This document shows positions 16,121-28,669 of a DNA stretch of 46,215 nt, piece by piece. Source of the stretch: a virus. Below the pieces are notes generated by a model. The model did not search any database. It was given only the letters and a program-made list of their open reading frames with translations, and was not told the DNA's origin. Position numbers and translations under genes: made by a program. Numbering within the stretch: position 1 is the stretch's first letter; each line of letters starts with the position of its first letter. The stretch covers positions 1-46,215 of IMG/VR virus record IMGVR_UViG_3300022853_001307; one strand, given 5' to 3'.

Positions 16121-19100
16121 CAGGTGCATTTGTTGGCTCCTCTGCTATGAATTTACCTTGGTTAGTTGTTGATTTTTGTAGTCCTGCACCATTTGATGCA
16201 GTGCTGGCACCTGTTGTATACCAAACTTGTCCACGTTTTTGTAATATTTTCACTTGCACACCCGATGATGGCACTGTTGTGGTAAGAGTCACTGCTGTCG
16301 TTGACCCATCCACTGTGTAATTTACTGTGCTACCATCTTCTGCTGTGAGCAACAATCGTTGGCCACCAATGAATATGTCTAACTCGTCAGCAGAAGCTGG
16401 TGCATGGGTTGTGGTAAATGTGGCAGACGAACCATCACCAGTGTGTGTGCTGGTGTATACGGTATCTGCATAAGGTACAGTTTGATTGCCGCCAGCGTCT
16501 ACCACTTGTGCGCCTACAGCATGTGCCTTAATTCCTGTTCCAAGAGTTCCTCTTCTCAATTGTGAAAGAGTGTTGCCTGATTTTTGGAAAAATTCTATTC
16601 TCTCCTTGTCTATAAAAATTACACCCGGTGCATTGATTGATGCTACTGGTGTACTCACCAGTGTGCCATCTGCCACTGTCATCGCAGTGTCTGCTATATC
16701 TAAAGTCGCAGTCAATGTGGTGGTTTGCGTTTGAGAAATTCGTTTGTAGAATGTTCTGTTCAACATGTCTTTAAAAATTCTAAATCCTGTGGATTTCACA
16801 GCAGACTCTACTGCAAAATACATCACATCCAATCGGTCACTGCTCGTAAAAGTTTGACCTAATACTGTGATTTTATTACCTTCTAATACATAATCAAACC
16901 CTGCTACTAATGTTTCTGTAGAGTTTAATACCACATATACATAATCTGCGTTCAGAGGTTCATGAGCTAGATAGTATTCACCTGACGGTCTTCCTTCTAA
17001 TATTTCTCTTCGCTGTTTCATACCTAGAGCATTATTAAATGTTGTAACTGTTATTACATTATTAGCATTAAATGTTATGCTGTCCGCGGTCAATTGTGCA
17101 GTGTCAAATATAATGTCTGTGCCTTCCATTCTGTAGTGTTTGTCTACTAGTGTAGTAACAGCAATTATATCTCCTGCTGTGGGCACTGTTACAAATGATA
17201 CAGTCTGTGTGCCTATGTCCACTGTATAGTCAGTGCTTAAGAATTTTTTAGTACCATTAATATAAACTTCTATTTGTGCAGTACTGGTTATTGTTTTTGC
17301 AGGATCCACAGTAGAATCATCTGAAAGACCTGCAACCACACCATAAGAATATGTGGAACCATCTGCATAATAATAAGTGTTGTCAGGTCCTCTCAACAGA
17401 GCACCATTAACTTCTGCTAGAGTTAATCCTGCGTAAGGTCCTATCGCTCCTGGTGGATAGGTCAATGCGTATCTTGTTGTAGATCCGTCATACGTGATTG
17501 TGTTGGATCTTAATTCTGCATATGATCGTGCAGTGGAATCTTGATTGAATCCTGCAACCTGTATCGCTTGACCTGCTGTCGGTGCAGAGTTAAAATTCAC
17601 AGTGATTGTTTTATTAGATTCTGTTGTGGTATAAGCTGTGGTCGATACTCCATTCACTGTCACATATAGAGTTGGCAGAGCACTGTCTAACTGATAGGTG
17701 TCTCGGGCAGATGTTGTGAATGCAGTGGTGCTTCCATCACCTGTGAAATCATTTAGAACCACATAGTTAGATCCTGAAACTGCAAAACTCTTGATGTTGA
17801 TCACTGAATGCAGTGCTGGTGCTGAAGCAAATGTTACAGTTTTTGCCGCAACATCCACTGTGAATTCTGTACCTAGTGTTTGAGTGGTTCCATTTACTGA
17901 GACAAACACACCTGCTTGTGTGCCCGGTCGTTGACCTATCGAGAATGTGGTGGTCACTGCATCTCCTATAGCATTTCTGTTTACTATAAACGGCACACCC
18001 GACTCAGGAGTTGTGTAAACTTTTATGTCCAGTGTGTCAAACATAGATCCTGGTACATTTTCTTCTGGTGCGTAAGAAGTGTCTGGTGTAATAAAGCCGT
18101 CGCCTTCTACTAGAATATCCGACGGTGCAATACCCACAGCAGATGAAAACAATCCACCTGACATCAACGTATCGAGTGTTCTGTCATCTGTTGGTGTTAA
18201 TACTTTATCGTCATCAAAAGGAATTAATTCTACCTTAACTCCAGCTCCTGGCGCTGATGCTAGTGAAAATAATGTGGTGATACCGTCGCCTCTGAATACA
18301 TCTGCAATTTGTCTCACACCGCCATAATAAACTGTGTAAACATCTGTAGCACTCGGTGCAGAATCAAATGTGTAAGAAGCAGTAGATCCGTCTCCATAAA
18401 AAGTTTTTACTCGAGTAGTTCCGTATGTGTCCCAAGTTGCATCATACCAAGGTGAGCTATCCCATCCTTGATCATTTGTGAATGCAAGACCTGTTACCAT
18501 CACTCCGCCGTAATCAATACCCTGCATCAACTGTGCTAACTCGTTGCCTGGCATGCCTGTTTGTGGATTATAAAGTCCTAGTGTTCTTTCTGCGGCAGTG
18601 ATATAAGATTCGTCACCTCTCAATTTTGTTAGGTTATCTGTGTTGTCATCAAAATCTGTAGTGGATGTGTATGCTGTGACCACTTGATATAATTCATTGT
18701 TGTATCTTATAAGATCTGCTACTGCATAAGATGTAGATGCTGTCCATGTCAACACTGTGCCTGATCGTGCTACTCGGTCAAATTTCATTGTAACATCAAT
18801 GTCTCTTACCATTGCGTTCGTTAAATTAGCATATGCTCGAGACGGAGTGCTCGGTGCTGAACCTCCTGATTGTCCGCCTGATAGTATCACCGATGGTGTG
18901 GTGGTGTATCCTGATCCTGCTGATGTAACTGTGATGCTCTGTACAGAACCATTACTGATTTTTGCTACTGCTGTGGCTCCGGTGCCTCCACCGCCTGTGA
19001 TAGTAACTGTGGGAGCCAGTGTGTAATCTGCTCCTGCGTTGAATACTGTGACCGAACTCACTGTTTTTTTATAGTTGTCGTTCCACAGTTTGTACGGATA

Positions 19101-22100
19101 TGTTGCAATTAATGCTGTGTCTGTGTTAGGATTTACTGCTCGAATTGTTGCTGTTTCTGCGTCATAGAACACAGGTAGATCAAAGTCAGAGAACAATCCA
19201 TCTTGAACCTCTGTGTTGGTATAGCCTAATTTATAGTCTCTGATTTTTGTGTGGTACGGTTTAACTTCATTGATGTAACTCTCCACATATTCATCTGTGC
19301 CTGTGGTGTAGGTTTTTCTTTGGTCTAGTGCTCGAGCACTGTTGGTCACATTAATGAAACTGGTTTTAAACAACCAATCTACAAATATCTGTTCTTCTAA
19401 AACTTTTCTCAGACCTATAAAGAATAGATTATTGTATTCCACTTTAAGCTCGCCTACAAAGATATCATCTCTCAGTGCTGTTAAAATTTTACGAGTTTCT
19501 AAAACAGGTTCTGCATCAAAGAAGTTGCCATCGAACACATCCTCACCAGCAAATCCTGTGTTGTTTAACGCATAATCATACAGTGTGGTGCTGAGCTGTA
19601 TTGTGCCATTTTCTGTGGCAACGTTGTCCCATCCTGTGTTGGTGCGTACAAATAATTTCCACCCGCCTGTGTCTGCGGCAGTGACTTTGACCACTGTGCC
19701 CACTGCAACTGTTAAAGTGTCTAATTGATATTGATATACAACCTGACGATTTATTGCTGTAGCTGTGCTATAATCGCCCGCATACCAATCTGCTAATCGA
19801 TAGTAGGCTGATGTGTTATAAGTTTGTACTCGTGTTCTTGAAAATACTAATCCATCCCATTGATATATTGCCCAAAATCCGTTGCTGTTTTCTTCATCGG
19901 CTCGTACAAGATAGTTGGCATTGCCCGATATGTCTCGAGTATCAATATAGGTTAAATCAGCATGGGTGTCTACTGCGGCATCCCATATGCCTGATTGTGT
20001 TGTGGGTTCTGCTTCTGCAGAATTTAGATTTGTGTAACTGATAGTGTTGGCCAATTGGTTTTTAATCAGCACTGAGTTTGTGTAATCCACGATCTGTTTT
20101 AAAGCGGCAAATCTATCCACATACCAAGACTGACGTGGTCTAATGTTGTTGCCGTATCTCTGGTTCACTGGTAAATCAATGTCAGGCACTGCGTCACCTG
20201 TGCTGTTTATTCCGATCAAACTATCCCACCATTGCGATTCAATTTTTGTAGCTGGACGATCGTCCTTGTTGCCTTCTTGTATAATTTTCCATACACTGTG
20301 AGTTTTACCTTCATGTTCGTTGGCAGTGTAATCCACATCCAGCACCACATTGTAATTTGCTAGACTGTCTTTTAAATTGAATGTGATCAATTTGTTGGAG
20401 GCACTTACAGCAAAATATTTTAATCCACTCGCGAAAGGATTTGTGATAATGTTACTGACGTAAGCTGTGGTATTTTTTCTTGTGACCACAGATTTTAACG
20501 AATCCGGTATGAACACAGAATTTTTCACCCAATAATAATAGTAGTTCACAAATCCATCCACTGCGGAATCGTATTTTTGTTTCACTGTGAGCACAGTGTC
20601 ATTGTTTATTAATGGTTGTCCAGATATGTTGTTCGCTAATCCTGTGGCTGTGTTGGATCTCGACGACCATGCCGATGGCAGTAGTGTGGATTCTATCCAT
20701 TCATACACATCTATTGTGGATCCTGGAAACAGTCGACCCCAGTTGTTTGTTCTAAATTCTTGTGTGCCCTGCTCGTACCAGGTCCAACGAGCAGAAGAAA
20801 GATCCCACCACACTTCACCGATGTGTTCTTCTCCCCACGCTTGATTCTCATTAACATCTTTGTCTGTTGTGCCAACGTTGTATGTTGCTGGATCCCATTC
20901 TGTTTTATAATTTATTTCTCTGTCTGCAACACCTAGTATTCTGCCTTTGATAGGATCATAATAATCTATGTACTCTATGATAGCATTTTTAGATCTATCA
21001 AATATAAAAGCAGACTGAATTTTTGTATTGTCTATCAGCGGTTCTTCATTCACCAACAGACTCCAAGCATAAGTGCCTGGGGTAGTCACGTCAAACACTG
21101 CTAATGATCCTGTGTCTGTGGCAGAATTGTCATCGTTGGGTGACCCTATGTACACCTGATCATTGTTTATGAACACGCCTTTACCAAAATCATCATTGTC
21201 TGTGACTCTGTCTGTGATTAAGCGATCATCTATTACAAATTGTGTATCGTACATTGTGGCAGTAAACGCTCCACCTGATCCTGTGTTGAGATCACCGATG
21301 TTGGTGTCTCCCAGATCAAAAGTGGTCGTGCCTGAGTCAAACTGCATGGTTCTGAAATTGGCCGATCTCTCTGCTCCAATCACTATTCTTGTGCCTGCAT
21401 CATTTATATCCAGAGAAGATCCAAAACGCATGTTAGTCTGTGTGTCTGGACTTGTTATAGTCTGTTGCAGAGTAAATGCCTGTGTGGAATCCCCGTCGGC
21501 ATCCCATTTGTAGTAGTATACTGCACCGGCGTCTGCTTGTTCTCCGTTATCATAAGCAGGTGCACTGATTATTAATCGTGTGCCATCTTTGCTCATGGTT
21601 ACAGCTTCACCAAAACTTAAATTGTTTGTGCTACCATCCGAAGACACACCATTAATGGTCTGTCTGTGTACCCATTGAAATTGTGTGCTTCCATCATTGG
21701 TTGTGCCGCTTCTAGTAAATATTTCTACTTTTCCCGCATTGCCTGGCGCAAGAGAACTCACTGCAATTATGTCTCCGTTGTCGTTGACTGCGATTCTGTG
21801 GCCAAATCTCTGTCCTGCATCTGCATCATTGCTTCCAAAGCTCGATTCCTGTGTCCATGTGTCCACTCCGTCCCATGTGTACATATACACTGTACCTGTG
21901 TCACTGTCACTGCCTGGAGCTCCCACATACAGATAATTTGTAGCACCTGCTAGTGCATGACTCCATCCAAAATTTAAATCAACTGATGCTGACGACCCAT
22001 CTGTTGGTGGAACTATAGTGGTCGATTCTTGATAGTTCAATGCTGTTGTATTCCATTTGTACATTTTAATCAATCCAGCATTTGTGTACACTGTGCTGTC

Positions 22101-25100
22101 GCTTAATTCAGGGTTTGCATAAGGAGCACCAGCCATTACAAAATTTTCATCTGAACTGATTGATAGACTTTCTCCTAATCTTGCTGTGGAGTTTCCATCA
22201 ACAGTGATACTGTCGGTCATTGTTAAACTGTTTTGAATAGTGAATGCATCACCTGCTGTGTTCTGACGTCGAAAGAAGAAATGTATAGTGCCTTGTCCTG
22301 CGCCAGGAGCAGAAACGATCACTGTTCTTCCGTCATTCCTTGCTACAACCTTATGTCCAAACTCCTGCAGGCTCGTTGAATCAGGCGATGCTAGAGTGCG
22401 TGTGGTGTATGGATCACATTTTTCATAGATGTTCCATAGTCCTGCACTGTCTGTGTCTGCAAAAACTCGATCGCCGTTTCTATCATTCACTGGATCTATG
22501 TCTCGATAGTCCGCATATGATAACAGATCGTTTACATTGTTCATCGAAGACAGGCGAACACTGATAAATTTTAACACATTGCCGTACGTGGCCAACGTGG
22601 ATTCGTCTGCCAACAATCCCAACCCTGTCACCTGATCTGATTTTCCAAAATCAAAAATAATTGTACGGTAATCTACCACTGCGTACACTGTGTACACACC
22701 ATTCAATCCTGCAAATTGTGAATTAGATATAGCAAAATAATCTCCTGCTGTAAAACCGTGAGCACCTGTCAGCACAACTTCTAACTGTGAGCCGCTGTTG
22801 ATGGATCGTGTGCTCGCCACTTTAACATCAGGAGATGTCACTCTCTGCACGTCCCAATCTGTGTTGGATTTTTTTGCTATCCATATCAAATCGTTGGTTT
22901 CAAGCTGTGCAACATCTAAATTTAAAATATCGTCTACATCAAATGCTGTGTGCTGTACATCTTGCGATCTAACGTATCCTGCAGTTTTGTATGCCGTTAC
23001 AGTGTCTCTGGTGACTCCTTCTTTTGAATAATCATACTGAGGGAAAGCAGAAGCGGCTGTAAACTCTACAGGTTTGTTGTAAAGATCATTTTTAGACACT
23101 GTGGCAGAACGTGCCCAATCCACTGTGTCTGTGGAATTGTCTAAAAGCTCTATGCTCTGTATGTTGTCATTGAACGTGTTGTCATACAGTGTGACCTGAA
23201 TAGATTTATTGCCATCGGCATTTCCAAATTCGCCTGTGCGAATCATCCACTCTGGGTAAATGTCTAAAGAAATATCAGCATTGTTGTATTTGGATTTTAA
23301 CAATTTGTCTATGGCATTCTGTGTGCCTTTTTCTCTGATATATCCTTGATAGAATTTATATTGTGTGATATCATTGACAAAAAGATTTTCTAAATAATCT
23401 CTGCTTTGGTATCCTGTTAGATGCTGTGCTAATCTCTGTTGAGATTCATCAAAGTTGTTGGTCTCGAGATTATAGAAATCATTGAACTGTGCAATCTTGT
23501 AATCAAAGTTCGGTATCAGTTGAGGTGCTGGTTTATTGTCTTTCTTCTGCCATTGGTTGATATCAAACGTGTTGCCAGAATTATGGTTGGTTTTTGCCAC
23601 ATAAAATCCTGCTTGATACTCTACTGTGTCACCGTTTTGATAATCTGTGTTGGCCAACCATTTGGTCACCTGTGCGGCATCGAATACAAAACCTGGAGCG
23701 TAATAATCTCCGTTCCATTCTCCGGTCTTCCAACCCACCATTCGTAATCTCTGTTGACGGAATCCAGTGCTCAATTGAAATATAATGTCTGAGAACACTG
23801 TTTGATTGTCAAACAATAATATGTGCTCTTTCTGTACAGCATTCATTACAGCATTGTATATGCCCTGGTCTGGAGTTTTAGATGTTATTCCAAATGTTGT
23901 GCCTACTTTTTTTGTAGAAATATTGTTTTTATCAATGGTTCTTCCGCCGGCATCAGTTATGGTATATTCTCCTAGAAGGTTAGTGAGACGACTGATAATG
24001 CTGTTGTCTGTGGTAAGGTTAAATCCTGACGCTCCTGCTGACACAGTGATTGCAGATCCTGGTGCCCATCCTTGTCGTGTCCAGTATAAGAATTCTTTAG
24101 CCGCAGTATCCCAATTCATTACTTCTTTTAATTCATTGCTGAATGCATCGAAAGAAAAACCCTGTGATTCTAAATACTTGCCGTATCCTGTTAGGAAGTC
24201 TACCACGTCCTGTGAAGTTCGAAACACTGTACCGTATGTGACCACTGTTGCTGTTGTAGCAAACTGTTGATACAGAGTAGCACTAGCATTGCCCACTTGT
24301 AAGTTAGACGAACTACCATTCTTTAACGGAGCAAAGGTTTTAAAATATGGTCTTAGAGTATTATATCCAATCACTTTATAACCGCCTTCCAAAGAAGAGC
24401 CGTCTGCTGTAACATTCGTGTTCATCTCTATCAGTACACCTGAATAATCATAACGTGCTACTGGATTAGATGTTCTAAATAATAGTTTATAGTTCTCAGC
24501 TGGTATAAACTGTGAGCCCGAAGATGATCCTGGCGACACAGAATCTGTTAGAATTTTTAAATTGTCTTTGTCTGTGAATCCGCCCAACTTGTATGCCAAC
24601 TGCACATTTAAATTTTTCATCTTGTCGTAGTAGAATACTGACGGATCAAGATTGTTTTTAATCAAATAGTTCACTATCAGCGGTTGATACCCAGCTGTTT
24701 GGTATCGAGTGACTGTTCCTGTTTCTGTGTTTGTTACAGTTTCTAAATGGTATTTGGCTGTGTTTAATCTCTGTCTGGTGCCTGTGTCTGAGTCAATCAC
24801 ATTGCCTGCTGTGTTCGTTGTAAGACGAGAATTGTCTAAGAACAAGCCAAAAAATTTCGCAGGACGAGTTAATGCTAATAATTTAACGATGCTGTAAGCA
24901 TATGCAGTGCTTCTTCTCCATGCAGTTTCTGCTGGTGCTTGATCTCCAAAGTTCCATCTGCCTGAGATAGCTCTACCTTCATAACTGTGTATCACTCCCG
25001 CGGCTGTGGGATCTTTTAATTGGCCGTTGTCATCCACAGGAATGTAATTGCTCAATCCTGTTCTGATGTATCTCTCTATTGTGGTATTCTGTGTTCTGTC

Positions 25101-28100
25101 GTATCCTGCTTCAAGGTCTTCCCACAGCACAGCATTGCCTGACGAGTAAGGTGCTGGTCCATAATTGTCTTCCCACGCAACAGGTTTTTCTGAATAGCCT
25201 AGCATTTCCCATGGATGAGTGTGCGGTCGATCTGTATCATAGAACAATTTGTATATCGCTCTCCAATGTCCTGGCAATAGGGAATTGTCTATGATATTTC
25301 TAGACTTGTTGTAGTTGTACGTGAAAGGATCTGCAGATTTATAAGTGTTGTTGATCTGATAGTCTATGCTGTTCTTACCTGCCCACGCATAAAAATCTGT
25401 GCTCAATACATCGTTAATTTCTGCACTGGTATAATCTGTTGCTGTAAACACGGAAGGTCTTACTTCTGTCTCTGTTAGTAGTGTGGTGTCATACACAGTC
25501 TTGCAGTTGTTGTAGATTCTTTTCTCTAGTTCTAACAGTATGTCATCTCGGAAATCACCGTATGCCACTGTGCGTGATCCGTCATGTCCTACAATCACAT
25601 TGGTTGCAGTTCTATAGGTATTATCAGATACTAGCTCAGGTTTAAATTTAGGATACATTCCAAGTTTTGTTGGAGTAGGTGGTATGAAACTGCCTGTAGT
25701 ATCTGTGTAATCTTTAATTTTAATAATATCACCAGCAACAAGTGTGGCTGATACATTAACACTGTCATCTGCTGTGCTGAATGTATAATCCGTGTCTCTG
25801 ATTAATTGTACATCATTTAGATACACGTACACAGCTCTGTTGCTCACTGTGGTAATGTCAAATTGTGCGTCTATCGCATATTCTATTTCAGAAGCATCTT
25901 GTACTGTGTAGGTTCTTGTGGTAACATTTTCTCCCGTACCTATCATGTCTTCATAGTAGAATGGGAAACTGTTGTCTTTGTTTGCAGACATGTCAGCAAT
26001 AATCTCATCTACTCTGTCCGCTACTACACCATCGTATGTGGTGCCGGGTTGATAACCTAAAAATGACTGTCGGAAATTTTGATATTCTTGATTCACATAA
26101 TCAATTGCTGAGACTGCATTAGCTCTTTGATCGATCAAATTGAACATGGCGGCAGTCAGTGGTCCACGGTGTTGTAGTATGGTTCCGCCTTTTAATCGTA
26201 CATCTGGCAGGTCTCGAAGATTGGTAGATCCTGGAAATATACCTGTGATGTTTAAATTCTTTTCGTGAATGTCATGCACGTGTGTCATTACCTGGCCATA
26301 TGTAAATTCGTTTAACTGCTCGTTGAGAGGATTTATAGAAAGATTTTCTGGTACTTCGTATAAACCTTTTCCGTCTACTTTCTTAGCAGAACTATAACAT
26401 TCTAATTTTACAAGGTCTCCCACAGCAAGATTCAAATTAAACTTAACATATTTGTTTGTGGTTCCGTCCACCAATGTGTAGTTTGTGGTTAAGTCTTGTC
26501 TAATATGATTCACATCCACACTTACTGCTAGGTCAGAAAGATTGTTACTGTCTTTAAAAACGTCTACAGCAAAGTATTGCAACTCATCTTCTGTGACTGT
26601 GTAGGTTCTGATTACTCGTTGTTTGCTCTGCTCTGCTCGTTGTACCCAAGCAGATTTAGAATTGTGCGTGGTTCTACTAGTGGTATAATGCAGGTGTCCT
26701 GCTCCATAATTCTTTGTAAGGAAAGTGTTTCCGTTCTTGTATGTAAATGTGCCTGAGCTTAGATCTGATTCAAAAACAATATCTCCTACATTATTAATAG
26801 TGTTGTATTTTACTTGTAACCCTAACACAGTATCAATGGTTGATGTGTCTGATATTTTATAATTGAATACTTTTGCACCTGTGAATGAGCTGTTAGGATA
26901 TGCAGTAGTATCGTCAAAAGAAGTATGACTATTATCAAACATCGCAAATAGAGGCTGTTGATTTAATACTGTTTTAGTCTGTCCTGTTTTCCACGTGGTT
27001 GTACTGCTGTCATAGTAATATGTTTTACCTTGATTGTTGGTTCCTAATTCAACGAACACCGAATCACTATCTGCGGGTGTTGTGTCTGTGGTTTCTGTTA
27101 GTGCTATCACACTGTTGGCACCCACTGTAACAAAATTAACTGTGTAGATTTTATTTTTAACCAGAGCATCTGTGTCCGCTGTGAATAAAACTCGCATACC
27201 GTTCACAAGACTGATTCCGTCAATAATATAACCTGTGGCATTCACAATCGTAGAGAACACATCTGTGGTCACTGTGTCTATTAGAGCCACTGACTGTTTC
27301 GCAATCAATCCGTGATTGTACAGAGCCAATCCTGAATCAAACTCTATGATGGGTCTTTTTGCTCGATCACTCTCTAACAATTCTGGCGTGTAACCGTTGG
27401 CTACTCCGGCGGCTTCGATCACTGCTCGGTGAGTCCATCTGTTGTATCTTGACCAAGCGTTCCTGTCTAAACTGTCTTTCTTAATTGTGATATAGTCTGG
27501 AGTTACTGCTCTATAGTAACTGATGGAATATGGCCTGTCATCATAAGCAATTGAGTCATACAGTGTGGTGCTCTCTTCTGAATAAGATTCTGGCACAATT
27601 AATTCTGATGTGTCTGTGAGTGTGATACTGTCACCTACTCCTTCTACGTAGAATTCTTTACCAGCATATGTGGTTGTGTCTGTGACATTACTGCCAAATT
27701 TAATTTTCATTCCGTTGGAAAATTGTACTCCTGATGCAGAAGTATAGTTGTTGGCACCTACTATATTTTTTGCAACATCTATTGTTGTGGTTTCTGAAAC
27801 AGTTTTAATTTGGAAGATACCATGCATGGATGCGTGTGTGCTACACTGATAATATAGAACGTCTGGAGCCGTATCTGGCACTGTAAATGTAACAGTTCCT
27901 GTTCCTGTTCCGTTACCGGTTACTCCGTTGCTGTATATCACCGACGTGCTTCCGTCCACTGCTATGCCTGTTTTAAAAGGCTCAGTCATTATGTTGAAAG
28001 GATGCCCTGCTGAATTTAAAATAAATTTATAAGTGTTGCCTCTGTATAGAGTGACTGTGGGATTGTCAGTGGTGTTGTGTGTGCTGAACTGATAAGAGCT

Positions 28101-28667
28101 GGATCCACTGTTCACTACTTTTATTTCGCCAACAGCGCCTGTGCCCACTGTAGGAATTAGAATAGGATTTGGTCCTTCTGGTAACCAATAGTATTCTCTG
28201 TAATTGATTAGTTTGTCGTAATCTATCGCAGGATTCCAGGCATACACATTTTCTCTGTTCAATCTATCATGATTGTCGGTCTTACCACCAAAGTAGTTGA
28301 GTTGATTGATGTAATCATCGTAGGTGGCAGAAAATTTTACCTGGTCTTCTGGATTAATAGAACTGGTGTCTCGGTCTGTGTAGGTCACAGCAGGCTCTAA
28401 CTGATAGTCAGCACGAGCTTCGTTGGTAGCTGAAATGTATGAGTCTGTGGGTTTTGTTGTGTAGGCATACTGTCGTCCAACATAGCCATCTAATCTTTCT
28501 AGTGCACCAGGTTGAATTAATTGATCCAACGTGCTGGAAAGAAATCTTTCATTAGAATCTGTTCGATAGTATGATGGTAACTGTGCTACGGATCTACGTA
28601 TCTTAGCACCGTTCTTGTCAGTGACCACTTCGTAGTTTTTGGATGAGTTAAGAGGTGAATCTGCCAT
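16116..28667 (-). CDS. Giant baseplate/tail-fibre protein (gp7 position)
   Basis: One open frame of 4183 residues lies directly after gp6, where T4 has gp7 (1032 residues). Homology to gp7 is by position only. The N-terminal 170 residues are Tyr- and Asp-rich ([36 protein letters not shown]). Residues about 185-290 form a cupredoxin-like domain. Around residue 850-1000 lies a helical block ([19 protein letters not shown]). Residues about 2095-2530 contain seven FG-GAP-type repeats. Near 18900-19050 there are paired Gly-rich segments ([22 protein letters not shown]). The C-terminal 800 or so residues hold several copies of a beta unit (GDGST-x-F..., VNG, DYTVD, SAPTAGD) typical of fibre shafts. 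AGGA lies 9 bases before the ATG. Likely role: baseplate wedge fused to long adhesin-like arms. Confidence 0.7.
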   Translation of the reverse strand: MADSPLNSSKNYEVVTDKNGAKIRRSVAQLPSYYRTDSNERFLSSTLDQLIQPGALERLDGYVGRQYAYTTKPTDSYISATNEARADYQLEPAVTYTDRDTSSINPEDQVKFSATYDDYINQLNYFGGKTDNHDRLNRENVYAWNPAIDYDKLINYREYYWLPEGPNPILIPTVGTGAVGEIKVVNSGSSSYQFSTHNTTDNPTVTLYRGNTYKFILNSAGHPFNIMTEPFKTGIAVDGSTSVIYSNGVTGNGTGTGTVTFTVPDTAPDVLYYQCSTHASMHGIFQIKTVSETTTIDVAKNIVGANNYTSASGVQFSNGMKIKFGSNVTDTTTYAGKEFYVEGVGDSITLTDTSELIVPESYSEESTTLYDSIAYDDRPYSISYYRAVTPDYITIKKDSLDRNAWSRYNRWTHRAVIEAAGVANGYTPELLESDRAKRPIIEFDSGLALYNHGLIAKQSVALIDTVTTDVFSTIVNATGYIIDGISLVNGMRVLFTADTDALVKNKIYTVNFVTVGANSVIALTETTDTTPADSDSVFVELGTNNQGKTYYYDSSTTTWKTGQTKTVLNQQPLFAMFDNSHTSFDDTTAYPNSSFTGAKVFNYKISDTSTIDTVLGLQVKYNTINNVGDIVFESDLSSGTFTYKNGNTFLTKNYGAGHLHYTTSRTTHNSKSAWVQRAEQSKQRVIRTYTVTEDELQYFAVDVFKDSNNLSDLAVSVDVNHIRQDLTTNYTLVDGTTNKYVKFNLNLAVGDLVKLECYSSAKKVDGKGLYEVPENLSINPLNEQLNEFTYGQVMTHVHDIHEKNLNITGIFPGSTNLRDLPDVRLKGGTILQHRGPLTAAMFNLIDQRANAVSAIDYVNQEYQNFRQSFLGYQPGTTYDGVVADRVDEIIADMSANKDNSFPFYYEDMIGTGENVTTRTYTVQDASEIEYAIDAQFDITTVSNRAVYVYLNDVQLIRDTDYTFSTADDSVNVSATLVAGDIIKIKDYTDTTGSFIPPTPTKLGMYPKFKPELVSDNTYRTATNVIVGHDGSRTVAYGDFRDDILLELEKRIYNNCKTVYDTTLLTETEVRPSVFTATDYTSAEINDVLSTDFYAWAGKNSIDYQINNTYKSADPFTYNYNKSRNIIDNSLLPGHWRAIYKLFYDTDRPHTHPWEMLGYSEKPVAWEDNYGPAPYSSGNAVLWEDLEAGYDRTQNTTIERYIRTGLSNYIPVDDNGQLKDPTAAGVIHSYEGRAISGRWNFGDQAPAETAWRRSTAYAYSIVKLLALTRPAKFFGLFLDNSRLTTNTAGNVIDSDTGTRQRLNTAKYHLETVTNTETGTVTRYQTAGYQPLIVNYLIKNNLDPSVFYYDKMKNLNVQLAYKLGGFTDKDNLKILTDSVSPGSSSGSQFIPAENYKLLFRTSNPVARYDYSGVLIEMNTNVTADGSSLEGGYKVIGYNTLRPYFKTFAPLKNGSSSNLQVGNASATLYQQFATTATVVTYGTVFRTSQDVVDFLTGYGKYLESQGFSFDAFSNELKEVMNWDTAAKEFLYWTRQGWAPGSAITVSAGASGFNLTTDNSIISRLTNLLGEYTITDAGGRTIDKNNISTKKVGTTFGITSKTPDQGIYNAVMNAVQKEHILLFDNQTVFSDIIFQLSTGFRQQRLRMVGWKTGEWNGDYYAPGFVFDAAQVTKWLANTDYQNGDTVEYQAGFYVAKTNHNSGNTFDINQWQKKDNKPAPQLIPNFDYKIAQFNDFYNLETNNFDESQQRLAQHLTGYQSRDYLENLFVNDITQYKFYQGYIREKGTQNAIDKLLKSKYNNADISLDIYPEWMIRTGEFGNADGNKSIQVTLYDNTFNDNIQSIELLDNSTDTVDWARSATVSKNDLYNKPVEFTAASAFPQYDYSKEGVTRDTVTAYKTAGYVRSQDVQHTAFDVDDILNLDVAQLETNDLIWIAKKSNTDWDVQRVTSPDVKVASTRSINSGSQLEVVLTGAHGFTAGDYFAISNSQFAGLNGVYTVYAVVDYRTIIFDFGKSDQVTGLGLLADESTLATYGNVLKFISVRLSSMNNVNDLLSYADYRDIDPVNDRNGDRVFADTDSAGLWNIYEKCDPYTTRTLASPDSTSLQEFGHKVVARNDGRTVIVSAPGAGQGTIHFFFRRQNTAGDAFTIQNSLTMTDSITVDGNSTARLGESLSISSDENFVMAGAPYANPELSDSTVYTNAGLIKMYKWNTTALNYQESTTIVPPTDGSSASVDLNFGWSHALAGATNYLYVGAPGSDSDTGTVYMYTWDGVDTWTQESSFGSNDADAGQRFGHRIAVNDNGDIIAVSSLAPGNAGKVEIFTRSGTTNDGSTQFQWVHRQTINGVSSDGSTNNLSFGEAVTMSKDGTRLIISAPAYDNGEQADAGAVYYYKWDADGDSTQAFTLQQTITSPDTQTNMRFGSSLDINDAGTRIVIGAERSANFRTMQFDSGTTTFDLGDTNIGDLNTGSGGAFTATMYDTQFVIDDRLITDRVTDNDDFGKGVFINNDQVYIGSPNDDNSATDTGSLAVFDVTTPGTYAWSLLVNEEPLIDNTKIQSAFIFDRSKNAIIEYIDYYDPIKGRILGVADREINYKTEWDPATYNVGTTDKDVNENQAWGEEHIGEVWWDLSSARWTWYEQGTQEFRTNNWGRLFPGSTIDVYEWIESTLLPSAWSSRSNTATGLANNISGQPLINNDTVLTVKQKYDSAVDGFVNYYYYWVKNSVFIPDSLKSVVTRKNTTAYVSNIITNPFASGLKYFAVSASNKLITFNLKDSLANYNVVLDVDYTANEHEGKTHSVWKIIQEGNKDDRPATKIESQWWDSLIGINSTGDAVPDIDLPVNQRYGNNIRPRQSWYVDRFAALKQIVDYTNSVLIKNQLANTISYTNLNSAEAEPTTQSGIWDAAVDTHADLTYIDTRDISGNANYLVRADEENSNGFWAIYQWDGLVFSRTRVQTYNTSAYYRLADWYAGDYSTATAINRQVVYQYQLDTLTVAVGTVVKVTAADTGGWKLFVRTNTGWDNVATENGTIQLSTTLYDYALNNTGFAGEDVFDGNFFDAEPVLETRKILTALRDDIFVGELKVEYNNLFFIGLRKVLEEQIFVDWLFKTSFINVTNSARALDQRKTYTTGTDEYVESYINEVKPYHTKIRDYKLGYTNTEVQDGLFSDFDLPVFYDAETATIRAVNPNTDTALIATYPYKLWNDNYKKTVSSVTVFNAGADYTLAPTVTITGGGGTGATAVAKISNGSVQSITVTSAGSGYTTTPSVILSGGQSGGSAPSTPSRAYANLTNAMVRDIDVTMKFDRVARSGTVLTWTASTSYAVADLIRYNNELYQVVTAYTSTTDFDDNTDNLTKLRGDESYITAAERTLGLYNPQTGMPGNELAQLMQGIDYGGVMVTGLAFTNDQGWDSSPWYDATWDTYGTTRVKTFYGDGSTASYTFDSAPSATDVYTVYYGGVRQIADVFRGDGITTLFSLASAPGAGVKVELIPFDDDKVLTPTDDRTLDTLMSGGLFSSAVGIAPSDILVEGDGFITPDTSYAPEENVPGSMFDTLDIKVYTTPESGVPFIVNRNAIGDAVTTTFSIGQRPGTQAGVFVSVNGTTQTLGTEFTVDVAAKTVTFASAPALHSVINIKSFAVSGSNYVVLNDFTGDGSTTAFTTSARDTYQLDSALPTLYVTVNGVSTTAYTTTESNKTITVNFNSAPTAGQAIQVAGFNQDSTARSYAELRSNTITYDGSTTRYALTYPPGAIGPYAGLTLAEVNGALLRGPDNTYYYADGSTYSYGVVAGLSDDSTVDPAKTITSTAQIEVYINGTKKFLSTDYTVDIGTQTVSFVTVPTAGDIIAVTTLVDKHYRMEGTDIIFDTAQLTADSITFNANNVITVTTFNNALGMKQRREILEGRPSGEYYLAHEPLNADYVYVVLNSTETLVAGFDYVLEGNKITVLGQTFTSSDRLDVMYFAVESAVKSTGFRIFKDMLNRTFYKRISQTQTTTLTATLDIADTAMTVADGTLVSTPVASINAPGVIFIDKERIEFFQKSGNTLSQLRRGTLGTGIKAHAVGAQVVDAGGNQTVPYADTVYTSTHTGDGSSATFTTTHAPASADELDIFIGGQRLLLTAEDGSTVNYTVDGSTTAVTLTTTVPSSGVQVKILQKRGQVWYTTGASTASNGAGLQKSTTNQGKFIAEEPTNAPE
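21070..22390 (-). other. Seven FG-GAP-like repeats (predicted beta-propeller) inside the giant protein
   Basis: Seven successive units follow the pattern FG (or LG), about ten residues, then a hydrophobic strand, small-residue turn and aromatic strand: [139 protein letters not shown]. Spacing is about 55-70 residues. FG-GAP units in integrin alpha chains form a seven-bladed propeller that binds ligands. The count of seven fits one closed propeller. Domain limits are estimated by eye. Confidence 0.65.
27798..28115 (-). other. Cupredoxin (blue copper)-like domain inside the giant protein
   Basis: Residues about 185-290 of the giant protein show [20 protein letters not shown], then [20 protein letters not shown] and MHGIFQI. 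H222, C275, H278 and M281 match the four ligands of a type-1 copper site. The C-x2-H-x2-M spacing is that of amicyanin. Similar YYQC-x2-H segments occur in other marine phage structural proteins as far as I recall. Copper binding is not shown by the sequence alone; the fold could be purely structural. Confidence 0.6.
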
Positions 28668-28669
28668 CG

